A stretch of 64,000 bases of DNA from Amphiduros pacificus (taxonomy: Eukaryota > Annelida > Polychaeta > Phyllodocida > Hesionidae): NCBI GenBank assembly GCA_949316495.1, contig OX439004.1, forward strand, positions 43,386,447 to 43,450,446. The letters are read 5' to 3'. A model generated the notes under the pieces. The model searched no databases, was not told where the DNA came from, and saw only the letters and a list, made by a program, of their open reading frames with translations. Every line of letters begins with the position of its first letter. Within the stretch, counting starts at the first letter, position 1. The translations under genes were made by a program, and so were the position numbers. Positions 48,273 through 63,885 of this stretch are shown here, in pieces.

Positions 48273-50780
48273 TTATTCATCGACTAACTGAATAGATAGC
48301 TTGATATCGCTATTTCTTTCTGTGATTTCAAACCCTCTACAGATTCGGCGGTGGCGTCTGTTCCTATTTTGGTTCATTCGTTGTATTCTTTCCGACCCCA
48401 GTAAATCAAGTTGGCAGAGTTTGAGAGCCGCGTGCAGCATGAAGACGGCAGATCGCCTGTGACGCCTTGTTGCCTTGCTGAGATGATCCACGCTTAGTGC
48501 AGCGTCTATGTCTTCATCGTCTGCTGCGTCAGCGATGAAGTCATCACTCTGCACGGCGTGTCGTCTGCTTCGTTGGCGTGGGGCGTCTATTTCAGCCAAA
48601 AGGTCACTCAGTATGTCGTCATCTTCTCCCATTAGCTTTGACACATCATCATCATCATCATCATCATCTTCATTGTGTCGACTGCTTTGATCGTGTGGCG
48701 CGTCTGCGAGTTCATCATTCAGCCCTAAAATGACAAAAAAGAAAATACGGTAAATGCAAAGTTATAACTTGCGTTATACATAATGTTAAATGCCCTATTT
48801 GTGGGTGGGCTATTCACAGAAAAGACAATAATACAAACAATATATTGAACTGGGATTTGGTCTTTTTGTATATTTAAGGCTATGATATATTTACATGATC
48901 AACGTTATTTCTTCTGATATAAAATACATCTACATGCCAAGAAAAATGCTAAGAAAAATACATTAATTTTTAACATTTTTTCTTTCCCATTCTGTAATAA
49001 GTGATTCATCAAAGGTTTTCAATCAGTTTATTTGATCAAACGGTCCCAAGATCAAGCACGATCCTTACAGGATTTATTACACTCTAAGATGCAATCAATC
49101 CTGCATCGAGGATCCACCGCTAGGGGCGCTGCTGAGCCTCAGTTACAGCTTCTTTCACGCCACTAAATATACTTCCAACATGGGGTGATATTCTCATTTG
49201 AATCAAGGGCAAGTTATTTGGGTCAACTAATAAACATCCCAGGCACCAAAAGCAGCCATTTCAATTACTTATTACATATTTACCTGCTTCTTTCTCTGGG
49301 AATAAAGGAGTGACAACGGCCTAGCTTGCTAAAGAAATAGCTCTGTGGGTGAGCATAGAAGTTGTCTAAAACGTTTGATTAGCTTTCAATGCCACATTGG
49401 TGTGCGCGCCAACCTACTGAAAGCCACAGTGCTGTTGTGATGTGCTTTAAGATCGGACCATTTTGCCTTATTGTGACTCCCGACCGCTGTCTCACCTCAT
49501 GTACAATACACTACAATCAGCTCATCGGCATTAACTTTTCATTAAACTTCACTCATCGCTCATTTCTTCTAAAATACATGTGACTTAACATTTCAAATAT
49601 CTTCCTACATATATATGTATATCCCTACTTTCACTGTGATATACGCTACAGAACAGAACTTGAATAAGCCTGACTAAATCTTTCATTGGGGTTCTTATAC
49701 TGTGATACGCCCATGAACTACATATAGACGTGCAAGCTTGGAGACAGGTGAAGTCTGTCCACCAATCACAGAAGAGATCGATTTCTCAGTCAGCTGATGG
49801 CAAGTTCTGTGTTGTTGTGTAGCCCACCAGATGAGCCCCGGTGTGGGGCCATTGACACACATATTATAATGTGCCACACTCCCCACACTCCCCACAGAGG
49901 AGGGCCGGGCCAGCTGATCACATCGCTCCCCAGTTACCTGCCACTAATTATTCACCAAACAATTAACATATTTTGTTATAGTTTGATGTTTGTGCCAGAT
50001 ACACCCAATGTTCATCCAGTGCATTTTACAGCATGTTAAACAGCTGTGTTAATATATTCCAAACTGAATAAATTATTAACCATTTGCTTAATCTGATCAT
50101 GTTATACACTCTCATAAAATATTCACATCAAATGCTCTATATTTAAATTTGATATGCGATACATTAATAATGACTCAAAAATCTAAAAAAAAGTCTTTTA
50201 TATTTTAGATGCGCTATTCGTTATGCATTTGATTTCCTTTGAATATGACAATGTCATTTTCACCTCAATTGCCGCATGACTTAACAGATTTGTCCAAGTC
50301 TCCGTAATAAAAAACGGAGAACAAATTATACGTTATTGTCATTTTCAGTTGTACACGTGTATAGGTTTATGCTGCTACTTTATCCATGCTTTCCTTATTG
50401 TTACCCATGTTTTAGATGTTATAGCAAATAAAACATATGCACTTCAATCCTAGCTTGTTTAAAGAGACGGTTCGTAGTTTTATCAAAAGCATAGTATAGT
50501 TGCATAATCTCATTATAATTGCAACATAATCGGGGATGATGTGGAAAATTCCCTAACCTTGCCTATTATCTAAAACAGGATGGTCTACATTTTGAAATAA
50601 TGATTTCGACACTTAAGAGGAGGGAAGAAGTGAGTGACGCTTACCGGCAACATCATTGAAGTACAAGGAGAGTTTGCCACCAGGTGGTGCGTCTGCTGAG
50701 GAGGACGCTATTGGCGCAGACGACACAAGGTCCAGGACGAGCACGCACACGAGTGTGCAACACAACATTTCACGACACAT
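48273..50780 (-). CDS. Gene B: secreted polybasic prohormone-like protein, two coding exons
   Basis: Coding exons are 50780-50645 (ATG; donor G|GTAAGC) and 48724-48273 (acceptor TCATTTTAG). They join in phase 1 and give 195 residues. Residues 1-22 are a signal peptide (CCTLVCVLVLDLVSSA). A Ser/Ala/Pro stretch leads to an acidic spacer with eight Asp (65-72), then RSRR at 97-100 and a second acidic spacer. RRHRR (132-136) is followed by SAVFMLHAALKLC and QLDLLGSERIQRMNQNRN. A further RRHRR (168-172) releases ICRGFEITERNSDIKLSIQL plus VDE. RxRR sites suit furin or prohormone convertases, so a 31-residue helix-prone peptide and a 23-residue C-terminal peptide are predicted. Each carries one Cys, so they might stay disulfide-linked. 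The family is not recognised; it shares a motif with gene A. Confidence 0.78.
48645..48668 (-). repeat. (GAT)8 coding microsatellite in gene B
   Basis: Eight GAT codons encode the Asp run in the acidic spacer. Length changes would be in frame, so it is likely to vary between individuals. Confidence 0.9.
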
Positions 50781-50788
50781 ATTGGAGA

Positions 50789-51370
50789 CTGAAATAAAAT
50801 AGAATTATGCTATTAACTCTGCTTTAATGTGAACATTTAATATGCAACTACGGTGTAATAGTATGATAATTTACACCTACGAAAAGGTCATTCAAATATT
50901 TATATCATTATGTGTATTCTTTGCAAATAGCCAACTGGCTATATGCACATTTCATGACTAAATATTACTTTTAAATACAGGAAGACACTGCGTTATACAG
51001 CAGATCGTGCGGCCACTTGCATGCAGCCAACAGTGTGGCGAGGCCTGACGGATCAGCTGCTGCTCGATCAGCTGTTCCGTCCACCAATGCACCAATCTCG
51101 TATATGTCACAATTTAAGCAGAATTTACAAGAATCAGGTTCAGATTTTTGCATTTCCCATTAATATGAGGTCTATTTTACATTATGGCATGGTTGTCATC
51201 TTATATATATGATTATAATATCTCCAAAAATCCACATTCAAAGAAATCAGCTGACTGCAAAAAGCCGGCCGGCGAGAGACCAGCTGATCTGAACAATATG
51301 GCGGCGATGCAATCAATAAATAATAAGTGATTGTTGAAATAAATTGAAGAATAAAGTTTTGGTACGTTAC
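50789..51370 (-). other. Intron in the 5' leader of gene B
   Basis: The donor CCCAAG|GTAACG (exon end 51371) and acceptor TATTTCAG|TCTCC (50788) frame a 582-bp intron. Splicing would leave eight leader nucleotides before the ATG in exon 2. The intron contains four CAGCTG E-boxes, a GCCGGCCGGC palindrome and an AATATGGCGGC near 51296 that resembles a YY1 site. A second promoter inside the intron is possible. Confidence 0.5.
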
Positions 51371-51481
51371 CTTGGGTTTGGCAGGAATGCGCGGCAGGTG
51401 GGAAGTGGGGCCCGTTGGAATGGCCTGTATGGAGCTACGGTGAGGATTGTGCGTTCTGGCAGACTAGAGCCAAGCTCAGCT
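51371..51481 (-). other. Predicted non-coding exon 1 of gene B
   Basis: About 111 nt between the predicted initiator (A at 51481) and the donor at 51371. It is GC-rich compared with its surroundings. Inferred from signals only. Confidence 0.45.
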
Positions 51482-51508
51482 GATGGCATCTCTGGCCCCC
51501 TTTTTATA
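51481..51508 (-). promoter_or_regulatory. TATA box and initiator of gene B
   Basis: On the minus strand TATAAAAA (51508-51501) lies 27 bp before the A of a TCAGCT initiator-like site (51481). Two CCAAT boxes on the same strand lie upstream (51668-51664 and 51701-51697). Spacing and order are those of a classic RNA polymerase II core promoter. Confidence 0.6.
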
Positions 51509-51511
51509 ACC

Positions 51512-54420
51512 CCTTAGGAGGCAGGCCCCCCAACACCGGATTTGTTTCATACAAGTAGTGGAGCATGAAACTACAAAAGATACCACCTCTGCCTCCATCA
51601 CGCCACCCAGGGCACTGCCTTATTTGGAAACTTCAAGATGGATATTGTCCAGTGACACAGCTGATTGGCTAGAAAACTGGGTCACCCTGCAATTTGATTG
51701 GTCACTTTTGGAGGAGTTACTGGGGGTGGGGAGTCATCGTTCAATCAGAATTTTGCCGGTACACGTGCTTTACAGCTGTCATGCACAGTTAACCGGCTTC
51801 CACTGGATCTAACACGCGGGAGCTATATGCCACTCTGCATGTGCAACATTCTGCACGCTCTCATCGCCTTGCAGCTTATATCCAACCATCTTGACAACCA
51901 GCTTCCCTGTAGGTCTTTGAACTCTTTTCCTAACCCATGCCAACTCATTTCTCAAAAGGACTTCCCAGAAATGTGGATTGAAAGTTTTTATTTTTCAACT
52001 ATTATGGATCAGTGAATTTTGTTCATCTATTGATTTTTTTTCATAGGTTTGTTGCCAATTCTCGGTGAAGCAGTGAGTGCTTGCCTTAAAAACAGCTAAT
52101 CACATTGTCCATCAAGTATATATGTATTACACTTAATACAGCTGACCGCCCTTGATAATTGCAGGAAAACAAGCTCCCTGTTGAATAGGATTATAAAAAC
52201 AGGGTCAAGTTATAAAACACCTGTTATTATGTCATAAAATGCTGTCGGTCAGGCCCTGCTTAATTCTGGATTTGGGAACCTAACAAATCTGCTCACCCAA
52301 TTAATATAAACATAATATTTTATTGTGCAGATAGTTTTGAATTGATACAGCTGAGCCTTAATATCATAAACACCTCGAGACTTGTTTAGCAAAAATATTG
52401 TCTGTTTGTTCATATCAAATTCTTCACTGTTATATATGCATACCTGCAATTATTTTTAATTGCCAGTAAACATGATTACCTATCATTTGCAGTGGCACAT
52501 GTATTTCTGTGACATACCAACTGAGACATGTGATAGATCTTTTATTTCAGGTCATTTGTTCTCCATCAATTCCCAAACTGCGCATTTGGCTGAGGCAAAC
52601 GTTCTTGGTCCGCTATCTTGCCTGCCATCAATGACACATTTGAGTAAGAAACATGGGTTCAATCAATAGTATTTCAACTATTTGTATGGGGCATTAGGTG
52701 GTTGAGGCACGGTTCTTCATGAAATCTGGGGCTGATATATCTATTGATAGCCTTCTTCCAGGGCAGTAGTTTATTCAAAGGATCACCCCCAGCCCTAGAA
52801 TAGGCACACGGGGCGGGGATAGCTTAGTGCCGGGCCGGGTAAACAAGTCCCTCCACACATCATCAGAGGTGGTCCCCATTATGGAAGCTCTGTTTTCTAA
52901 TACAATACACTGTGTCGGAGCGAGTAAACAAGTATATCTGAAACCACTTTAGCCTGTGCCTTTGTCGCCCGAGGCTGCTGTTAAGAAAAGTGGGTGATTG
53001 GAATGCCCTGAGGCGGGGTTAAATGTATAAAAGACCTTTAAGAGATCTTAATTGAAACCCAGATTAGAGAGGTGACTCACAGACAGATAAATTGATTGGC
53101 AGTGAATTTATATTTCAAATCTCACAACATTAGTTATTATACTGCAATTTGCACAATTGTAATATTGACTGATTAACTTCTCACTGACGATATATTAATT
53201 GCGCCTTTGTCATAAAACCATAAATATCTGACTATCAACACTAATCAGCAAAACATGATAATTGGCACACAAATACAATATAAACTCCATAGTCATGATA
53301 CAAAGACCATCATATCAAACCGAAACTACACGAACAAGATGCAATGACCAGTTTTAAATATGGTTTGATTGGTAATTTAGATGCTATGTCAGTATTGAAC
53401 TGCATTCATTTCCAACACTTGTGTAAAACTCTTCTCTGGAGCCGAGTACTGGTTCACACCGGTTTTGTGAATCATTATGTGCACATTTTGCACAAATCCA
53501 GAACCAATGCAGCATTCAGCCTGTGCATTTGTTTTATCATTAACTTTAAATATTGCTAATATTAGAATGCACTGTCTTTTGCGCAGGTCAATTAGAGAAA
53601 AAAATATATAAAAAATGCTAGGGCAGCTACCTGAAGTTGAGAAGGTTTACGTCTAACGTCGTTCTCCCATCTTACTGTAACCATATACAATCAATCAACT
53701 ATTACAGAATCGGTTTTCAAAAACAATTTTTTGTGAGTGAAAAATAAGTCATTTACTTCACGTAGAAGTCGGTCACCTAGAAAATGTGAGCTACATTTGT
53801 GTATTTGCCTGCCTTGAGCACCTTGACGCCGTGAGAACCCTGGCTTCACCCCATACCTTATGCCCCATTCCCTGCCCGTATTATCATCTTTTTCATGTCC
53901 TGTTTGGCCGTATATTGGAAATCTAGATATTCCAGTGTTTAGACTGATTTTATTTTGCATATTCCTCAATATAAGGTTTCAGAGCAGGTGTCCACACTAT
54001 GTTATAATAGGCCGCACAACTTGGTGGTTGTAGCATCTTCACGTATAGTTTTATGAATGTAAACGATGCAGAATTCACTTCTTTCAATATCGATAACATG
54101 TACTGCAGCAATAGTCTTTATCCGCCCATTTCCTTCTTCTACTCTCGATCAATGTATGAGGTAGGATTTATTTTGCATTGATAAGATAAAGTTTGGCTAT
54201 TCATAAAAAAATTTTATTGGGTTGACTTTTATGCCCTGAAAAACATTTCAGAAATATGTGTATGAATATTAGCAATATATAGCTAAATCTAAATCATTAA
54301 AGCAATAACATTATTTTCTTCAATAAAAATGTGTAGTGCCGTTAGAGACACTTTTATGAGGATTTTATTAAAGATTTCTATCCATTCATATAAGTTGTGA
54401 AGAGTATTTTATTGTGCAGA
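51512..54420. other. Upstream of gene B, no further gene seen
   Basis: Frames of 60-105 codons over 51558-52015 and 53691-53969 show no domain. Two GTAAACAAGT sites (about 52838 and 52923) resemble forkhead sites. A GC-richer patch lies at 52790-52870. Confidence 0.4.
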
Positions 54421-54620
54421 TAGTGACTGAGGTCACGTGTGACGGGTTCTCCTTATAAGGGTGAATGACGGGAAATGTGGCGTGAATCTGCGAGACCGCA
54501 AACAACAAGTGCCTAATCTGTAGCCGAGGCGTGTGTTAGGGTGGTATGCTGTCACACAACACCGAGTCTATCTGAAGGTCACTCAACTTGCTGACACAAG
54601 TGTAAAAGATATCTTGTTTT
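54421..54620. promoter_or_regulatory. Candidate enhancer with a perfect CArG box
   Basis: CCTTATAAGG (54451-54460) is a perfect serum-response-factor CArG box. Seven bases earlier ends GGTCACGTGTGACG, which holds a CACGTG E-box and a CRE-like half. The next 150 bp are GC-richer than their flanks. No transcript is identified nearby. Confidence 0.3.
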
Positions 54621-55167
<547 letters not shown>

Positions 55168-55199
55168 GAATCTATCACTAATAATGCTCAAATTAACGC

Positions 55200-56280
55200 C
55201 TACATGCATGCAGGAAGGTGCGATCCATACATGCAGTATATGAGGTATATATAGGCACATACTGTAATCTATATATCCAGTATATAAGGTATATATAGGG
55301 CACATACTGTAATCTATATATCCAGTATATAAGGTATATATAGGGCACATACTGTGATCCATACATGCAGTATATAAGGTATATATAGGGCACATACTGT
55401 AATCTATATATCCAGTATATAAAGTATATATAGGGTACATACTGTGATCCATACATGCAGTATATAAGGTATATATAGGGCACATACTGTGATCCATACA
55501 TGCAGTATATAAGGTATATATAGGGTACATACTGTGATCCATATATGCAGTATATAAGGTATATATAGGGCACATACTGTAATCTATATATTCAGTATAT
55601 AAAGTATATATAGGGCACATACTGTAATCTATATATCCAGTATATAAAGTGTATATAGGGCACATACTGTAATCTATATATCCAGTATATAAGGTATATA
55701 TAGGGCACTTACTGTAATCTATATATCCAGTATATAAGGTATATATAGGGCACATACTGTGATCCATACATGCAGTATATAAGGTATATATAGGGCACAT
55801 ACTGTGATCCATACATGCAGCATATAAGGTATATATAGGGCACATACTGTAATCTATATATTCAGTATATAAAGTATATATAGGGCACATACTGTAATCT
55901 ATATATCCAGTATATGAGGTATATATAGGGCACATACTGTGATCCATGCATGCAGTATATAAGGTATATATAGGGCACATACTGTAATCTATATATCCAG
56001 TATATAAGGTATATATAGGGTACATACTGTGATCCATACATGCAGTATATAAGGTATATATAGGGCACATACTGTGATCCATACATGCAGTATATAAGGT
56101 ATATATAGGCCATATACTGTGATCCATACATGCAGTATATAAGGTATATATAGGGCACATACTGTGATCCATACATACAGTATATAAGGTATATATAGGG
56201 CACATACTGTGATCCATACATGCAGTATATAAGGTATACAAGGGCACATAAAATGATATATGCATGAAGTATATAAGGTT
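55200..56280. repeat. 45-bp minisatellite, about 23 copies, two unit types
   Basis: The unit begins GGCACATACTGT and then differs: type 1 has GATCCATACATGCAGTATAT, type 2 has AATCTATATATCCAGTATAT. Both end in AAGGTATATATAG. Types are interspersed. Since 45 is a multiple of 3, a 422-codon minus-strand frame stays open (15-residue [15 protein letters not shown]-type repeats), which I regard as an artefact. Confidence 0.95.
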
Positions 56281-56339
56281 TACTTTTCCTCGTTCCCAAT
56301 TACTCTGTCAATTTGAAAGTGAACAAATAAAATAATAAG

Positions 56340-57430
56340 CGATATTTGGTGCTGTGTAAAATATGGTATTCATATAATTTTGCAAATTCGCTCCTGTGAC
56401 CTTAAAAATATCCCCAAATGTCAAAATCCTATTTTGCATTTACATACGTCTCTGTGGTGTAGATATATTGATTATTCACCCGAGCAATCAATATTGCAGG
56501 TCTTGATCTTGACTTGACCCAAAGTCAACCAAAATTCCTCCAAACAAATAATCTTTATATGCACTTAACATATCAATAATATAGAGCCCCTAATCAGCTT
56601 CCCCATATTTCTTTAAATGATTTTTTACCTGTTTGGCCTTTAAATAGGTCAATGTAACCTAGTTGCACAAATCACTTGTTTTAAATGTGAACAAACATTG
56701 TGCAAGATAAATGTGATGGCAATAAATGTCATTTATAGTGTTTTGCAAAAATATCACAATTAGATGATTTTGAAAATTTCAATGTCACAAGGTCACCCGA
56801 TATTGAACTTGTCCAAGCCTCTCATATGTAGATCATACTTGCGGGGTCAGATCAGTATTGCTGTCATCTCGAAGAAAATAGAGCATCCACAAGCAAAGTT
56901 GCTCCCATGCTTGTCATGACATTGATCTTGATACACGGTTACAAATAGTGCGCCTGAATACAGTGGATATTTACTGGTGTTTACAAAACATTAAGATTTA
57001 ATTCTCTCTTATTAGTAAACGATCAGATTCTTAATATTTTGGAAGTTGTGACCTTCACATAACTCACAACTTAGATGTGACCTAATTACATAAATTATTT
57101 AAGAAATTATGAACTGTTGTGTAATTGTGAAATGTTGTGTAAGAGGAATGTAGATGAAGCAAATGCTACTTGTAGTGTTTTGCAAAATATCCAATTTGGT
57201 TATTTGGCTCCTGCGACCTTAGAAACAACTCAAGGTCACTTAACATTGGACTTGTCTAAGTCCCTCACAGGTAGCTATAGATCATATTTGACATGCCATA
57301 ACCATATTGCTGCAATCTTGAAAATAAAATAGAGCATTCAGAAGCGAAGTTGCTCCAGCGCTAGTCATGACCTTAGCCTTGTCCCAAGGTCACAAAGAGT
57401 TATGCCTCAAATACTTCCCAGGCCTACATA
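56340..57430 (+). repeat. Old tandem duplication, about 430-bp period
   Basis: Diverged copies at about 56725-56960 and 57160-57400 share TGTAGTGTTTTGCAAAATAT-like, CAAGGTCAC-like, ATAGAGCAT and AAGTTGCTCC blocks in order. A weaker third copy lies at about 56380-56560. No coding frame is conserved between copies. Confidence 0.75.
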
Positions 57431-57539
57431 TCATGTTATAGTATCTAGTCCTGAGGAAGAAATATAAGTGTGGTTGTGGACGCAGCAGCAAACGTGGTGG
57501 AAACGGAGCAAGAACATCAAGTGAAGTTGTACTGACTTA

Positions 57540-58965
57540 AATAGTGCACATTATAACATCTATGCATATAGTGGTCATACTAACATCTATAAATAGGGCA
57601 CATACTAATATCTACAGGCATGTAGTATACAGGTCCAAATAGGGCGTATACTAATATCTACAGGCATGTAGTATACAGGTCCAAATAGGGCACATACTAA
57701 TATCTACAGGCATGTAGTATACAGGTCCAAATAGGGCGTATACTAATATCTACAGGCATGTAGTATACAGGCCCAATTAGGGCACATACTAATATCTACA
57801 GGCATGTAGTATACAGGTCCAAATAGGGCGTATACTAATATCTACAGGCATGTAGTATACAGGTCCAAATAGGGCACATACTAATATCTACAGGCATGTA
57901 GTATACAGGTCCAAATAGGGCACATACATCTTTTTGCTTGCAGTATGTATGGTATAAAAAGGGGTGCATACTAATATCTATATGCTTGCAGTATATAGGG
58001 TATAAATATGGCACATGCTATCATCTATAGGCATGTAGTATATAATGTATAAATAGGGCGCATGCTGATATCTATAGGCATGCAGTATAACTATAGGCAT
58101 GCAGTATGTATGGTATAAAAGGGGCACATACGGATATCTATAGGAATGCAGTATGTACGGTATAAAAGGGTGCATACGGATATCTATAGGAATGCAGTAT
58201 GTACGGTATAAAAGGGTGCATACTGATATCTATAGGCATGCAGTATATATGGTATAAAAGGGTGCATACTGATATATATATAGGCATGCAGTATATATGG
58301 TATAAAAGGGGCGCATACTGATATCTATAGACATGCAGTATGTATGGTATAAAAGGGCGCATACTGATATCTATAGGAATGCAGTATGTACGGTATAAAA
58401 GGGGTGCATACGGATATCTATAGGCATGCAGTGTATATGGTATAAAAGGGTGCATACTGATATATATATATATAGGCATGCAGTATATATGGTATAAAAG
58501 GGGCGCATACTGATATCTATAGACATGCAGTATGTATGGTATAAAAGGGCGCATACTGATATCTATAGGAATGCAGTATGTACGGTATAAAAGGGGTGCA
58601 TACTGATATTTATAGGCATGCAGTATATATGGTATAAAAGGGCGCATACTGGTATCTATAGACATGCAGTATGTATGGTATAAAAGGGTGCATACTGATA
58701 TCTATAGGCATGCAGTATATATGGTATAAAAGGACGCATACTGGTATCTATAGACATGCAGTATGTATGGTATAAAAGGGTGCATACTGATATCTATAGA
58801 CATGCAGTATGTATGGTATAAAAGGGTGCATACTGATATCTATAGGCATGCAGTATATATGGTATAAAAGGGCGCATACTGGTATCTATAGACATGCAGT
58901 ATGTATGGTATAAAAGGGCGCATACTGGTGTATATAGGCATACAGTATGTACCACATAAGTAGGG
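57540..58965. repeat. Related minisatellite blocks of about 48 and 46 bp
   Basis: Block 1 (57540-57940) has units such as CATACTAATATCTACAGGCA then TGTAGTATACAGGTCCAAAT. Block 2 (57950-58965) has GCATACTGATATCTATAGGC then ATGCAGTATATATGGTATAA plus AAGGG. Both share the skeleton CATACT-ATATCTA-GGCATG(T/C)AGTAT with the 45-bp array at 55.2-56.3 kb, so all three descend from one unit. Confidence 0.9.
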
Positions 58966-61654
<2,689 letters not shown>

Positions 61655-62215
61655 TGCCAGAGGCACTGAAAGGGGCGACAGCAACAATGCATAGGGTACT
61701 GAAAGGGGAGACCGCAACAATTCTGAAGGTCTTGAAAGGGGTGACCGCAACAATGCTGAAGTTACTGAAAGGATGACCACAACAATATGAGGGTACTGAA
61801 AAGGGTGACCTCAACAATACTGAAGGTAGACTACTAAAAGCGACTGCAACAATGCTGAGGGTGGTGAAAGGGGCGACAACAAAAATGCTAACAGAGGCGA
61901 CTGCAACAATGCTTAAGGTGTTGAAAGGGGTGACCGCAACTATGCTGAAGGTGCTGAAAGGGGTGACCGCAACAATACTGAAGGTGCTGAAAGGGGTGAC
62001 CGCAACAGTGCTGAAGGTGCTCACAGAGGCGACTGTAACAATGCTTAATACTGAAAAGGGTGACCGTAACAATGTTGAAGGTACTGAAAGGGCAACCGCA
62101 ACAATGCTAAGGGTACTGAAAGGGGCATCCACAACAATGCTGAAGGTGCTGAAAGGGGTGACGGCAACAATGTTGAAGGTACGAATAGGGCGACCGCAAC
62201 AATGCAGGAATCACA
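61655..62215 (+). repeat. 33-bp minisatellite, about 17 copies
   Basis: Units of GGTGCTGAAAGGGGTGACCG plus CAACAATGCTGAA repeat with many variants. 33 is a multiple of 3, so 11-residue repeats (TMLKVLKGVTA) appear in an open frame. Treated as non-coding. Confidence 0.93.
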
Positions 62216-63885
62216 ATGATAATTCACGGTAATTCAAAAGGTTTGAATACTTTTGCTGCTCTTCCCTATTCAACTTTGAATCCCCCACGACTCTTTCTTG
62301 TTTTACCTCTGAAGTCAGGTATATTCCTCTATGGAAAGAAACTCGTTATGGGGGAGATTTTATGATGGAAATAAATGATCAGCCATTATGGGTATGTGTC
62401 AAGTTTATTCCTTCATCATGTTCATCAAATTGGGGAGAAACTTTGGACCAATGTCCACATAAAAATGTCACCCATGTACACTTGCATAAGGATTTATGCA
62501 ATTCTTAATGCCAAAAGAAAACACATTTTAACATAGAACTGATAAATGGGATTGACCATTAATCATTCAAGGGGGTGCAGAAAAGTGGAAAATTATCAGG
62601 GGACGCAGCAGTTTGTGAGGCATCAACAACAAATGCAATTTACAACATTTCTTTTAATTTTTTACTCATTTTGTCATTCATATTTGCATGATGTTCGGCT
62701 TTATTACTTGATATCTTTCCGTAGGCAAAACATGGACCTTCTTCCCAATAGGTTTATATTTATTTTTGCAATATGTCCCATTGAATTTCTTAGCTCAACA
62801 TCAATTATTGGGGAAGTCATTTGGTTAATAACACATATTCAAAAGTTCTATTATCAATCCTTTTGTTGATGGAAGGTTTTTAACAAGTTGTAAAAAATGT
62901 TTCGGCTGTCTGTTTGAATTTAGCAATTTGAAAGCGAAGGTATGATTATCAGGCAGAGAAAATACCTAGCAGTTAATTCATTAACTTCAAATATTTTATA
63001 ATATTTCATGTTGAAGATTGTCTTGAGCAGTACATTCCCACAAGCTTATAATATTTTCAGTTCAAGCTCAGACCCAGATCCCCAGTCGACAGAGCCCATC
63101 ATGTCCACAACACGTCCTCCCCTATCACATGACTATTTATACAATCTCTCCGGATCTTGTTGGGGTCTTGTTATAATCTTAACAATTCCTCAAAAATCCT
63201 AAGAAGTCCTCAAATGTTGCATGTTGTATCTACTAACATCTGCCATGCTCACTAGGAGAGATTGCCTCGTCATCCCACCATTAATATTAGGCGTAGCACA
63301 TGATTAACACATATCATAGAGGAATACCTGGTCGGCAATGAGCAGACTTTTCAAGATTACCCCAAGAATCAATAAGACAACATTGAGACTCTTGGGACAT
63401 TTCTAATTTTCTAATAAATCATACAACATAAATATAAGTATTAATATTAGAACGCACGAACCAAGAGAAACAAAAATTCTCGGTTCCAACCGACCTGGAA
63501 AAAATATGGAGATTTGTTTTAGTTATAAAATATAGCCTTGTACGGAAACAAAAATGGAAAATCTATTTTCCTTCCCCTGCATTATTAATGGTCTGATCCC
63601 AAGTCAAGCGTGTTAGCTTTCTAATGAATAGATTGCAACTTGTAGGAAGTTCGCTTGTCAGGTGTTCTGGATCAGGTTCATGTATGTTTGGCAATCACCC
63701 TGTCATTCATAAATCTATCTTTGACATTATATCACCACTGCCTTAGGCCCCATAATATTAATTTGTCAACTTATATTTGATACATTACTGATTCGCCAAT
63801 GCCTTTGCCGGGGTTGTATCTTTTTGGCACCTGAAGTCGCTTGCTATCACATTCAGTGTTATATATGCCTCTGGCTAGGGGGTGA
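62216..63885. other. Intergenic, nothing recognised
   Basis: Frames of up to about 107 codons have no domain or splice support. Confidence 0.4.

Larger units (their letters stand above)
49791..52353. promoter_or_regulatory. Cluster of twelve CAGCTG E-boxes around gene B 5' end
   Basis: CAGCTG occurs at 49791, 49911, 50041, 51054, 51069, 51248, 51281, 51477, 51658, 51773, 52139 and 52348. At local base composition well under one would be expected in this length. Six are followed by A-T. CAGCTG is the preferred E-box of Achaete-scute-type and related bHLH factors, so neural or neuroendocrine expression is a reasonable inference. Confidence 0.5.

Noticed and set aside
48273-50780. Assignment of gene A or B to parathyroid-hormone, CRF/DH44/ELH or calcitonin families
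   Set aside because: KKGSVSW in gene A recalls the KKRSVSE start of PTH, and gene B has a CRF-like helix pattern, but similarities are short, need gaps and do not cover the defining residues. Not enough to name a family.
51558-52015. Overlapping 84- and 105-codon plus-strand frames upstream of gene B
   Set aside because: No signal peptide or domain, and they overlap the CCAAT/E-box promoter region of gene B.
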